Shown piece after piece: positions 63,300 through 64,000 of a DNA stretch of 64,000 nucleotides; the first letter of the stretch is position 1; the number at the start of each line of letters is the position of its first letter. A model generated the notes under the pieces. The model searched no databases and was not told the DNA's origin. It saw nothing but the letters and a program-made list of their open reading frames with translations. A program made the translations under genes and the position numbers. This DNA comes from Breviolum minutum Mf 1.05b.01 (lineage: Eukaryota > Sar > Dinophyceae > Suessiales > Symbiodiniaceae), in the NCBI GenBank assembly GCA_000507305.1, contig DF239105.1:1-64000 (forward strand), in the 5' to 3' direction.

Positions 63300-64000
63300 T
63301 TGGGAGGTCGTCATCCCCAGGGGGGTTGGTGACCTTGATGAAGGAAGCCATGGGGGATCCTGAAATATAATGAGTCACTAAAAAAAACAGGTTTCCTAGG
63401 AGATTCTAGGGGATTTAACTATGGTTTTTGGTTGTTTTCATGTAATCACCCATATAATATAATATAACCGGAGAGTATTGAAATTTCATCCACTAGATAA
63501 ATACCCTAAACAACTTTTTAGTGACTTTTTTTTCCGGAGGCTCAATTTTTCTGCCTTGTTTTTCATGGTTTGTTGTCATAATCACCAAATAGTAACTGGA
63601 GAGTAATGAATTTCATTGCTCACTTTTTGGAGGGAAATGCTGTTGATGCTTCAGAAACCCGGCGAGAAAACCAGTTGAGGTTGGCACGTTATCCCAATTA
63701 CAAATGTTTACAAGGTTTTTGTACATGCCAAGTAGTGCAAGGATTTCTTCCATCCTAAGTGGGATTGAAAATGGTTGGGAAACCAGTTTTTTGCTGATTG
63801 TCTTTGCTCTGTGTGTAGGACAATGATGCCATGGAGTTTCTCGTATGTGGTTAGTTGACCAGATCAGCATACACAAAAAAAAAACAACTCTGGGAGGAAT
63901 TTGACATTTCAAAACACCATACTTAAGCACCAACTAGTTGTGAACTATCGGCTAATCTAAGAAGGATCCATGATCCACGGAACTTTCTTTTGGAAACTCT
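63300..64000. other. Intron or upstream part of the dehydrogenase gene
   Basis: A 26-nt minus candidate exon at 63335-63360 (PMASFIK between ATATTTCAG and GTCACC) does not fit in phase. A partial family E element lies near 63690-63756 (GTGCAAGGATTTCTTCCATCC). Confidence 0.35.

Overview
This is eukaryotic nuclear DNA, most likely from a microalga. My best guess is a dinoflagellate or similar intron-rich protist, by inference only. The signs are: short exons (33-270 nt) with GT-AG borders and an occasional GC donor, a strong excess of minus-strand exons, dense populations of ~100-bp inverted-repeat elements inside introns, and no operons, ribosome-binding sites or prokaryotic genes. Stops in the clearest terminal exons are TGA, TAG and TAA, so the code looks standard. 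No tRNA, rRNA or CRISPR array was seen.

Few genes are obvious as long ORFs. Two are clear: an intronless lysine-methyltransferase-like gene (1683-2495, minus) and the 3' part of a short-chain dehydrogenase/retinol-dehydrogenase-like gene (61886-63266, minus) that runs off the right edge and contains a 194-bp N gap. Almost everything else is short exons that I found by reading frames between splice sites. Most lie on the minus strand and several chains join in consistent phase: 18.2-21.8 kb (gene C), 15.2-16.8 kb (gene B, perhaps continuing to an EF-hand exon at 14.6 kb), 29.3-29.8 kb, 38.9-39.7 kb (gene D) and 46.2-46.7 kb (gene E). Recognisable domains are two EF-hands (14580-14750 and the very GC-rich 36128-36274), a PDZ domain (33708-33875) and a probable C2 strand (27.2 kb), which suggests signalling or scaffold proteins. 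Most other exons match no family I can name. A few plus-strand genes are present near 16.9, 26.2, 51.1-52.4 and 61.6-61.9 kb.

The DNA between exons is dominated by miniature inverted-repeat elements. Family C (over 20 copies of ~100 bp, ends TACMCYCC...GGRGGGTA) and family A (98 bp, ends CTAG TTGGTGG...CCACCACCTAG) are the commonest; families B, D, E and G are rarer. Repeatedly an element sits within a few bases of a splice site, and in places its own ends supply the donor or acceptor. A 33-nt exon at 39223-39255 lies between two family-C elements and keeps phase with both neighbours. This introner-like relation between miniature transposons and introns is the most interesting system in the window. 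Other repeats are a TTTTAGGCGC minisatellite at the left edge, a ~340-bp CTA trinucleotide array, a GAT array and an ACGGGT-rich array at 27.7-27.9 kb.

Exon borders come from visible splice consensus and phase arithmetic, not transcripts, so each is a prediction. Listed exons are those with a convincing reading frame; the spaces between them are repeats, AT-rich intron-like DNA, or sequence in which I saw nothing reliable.
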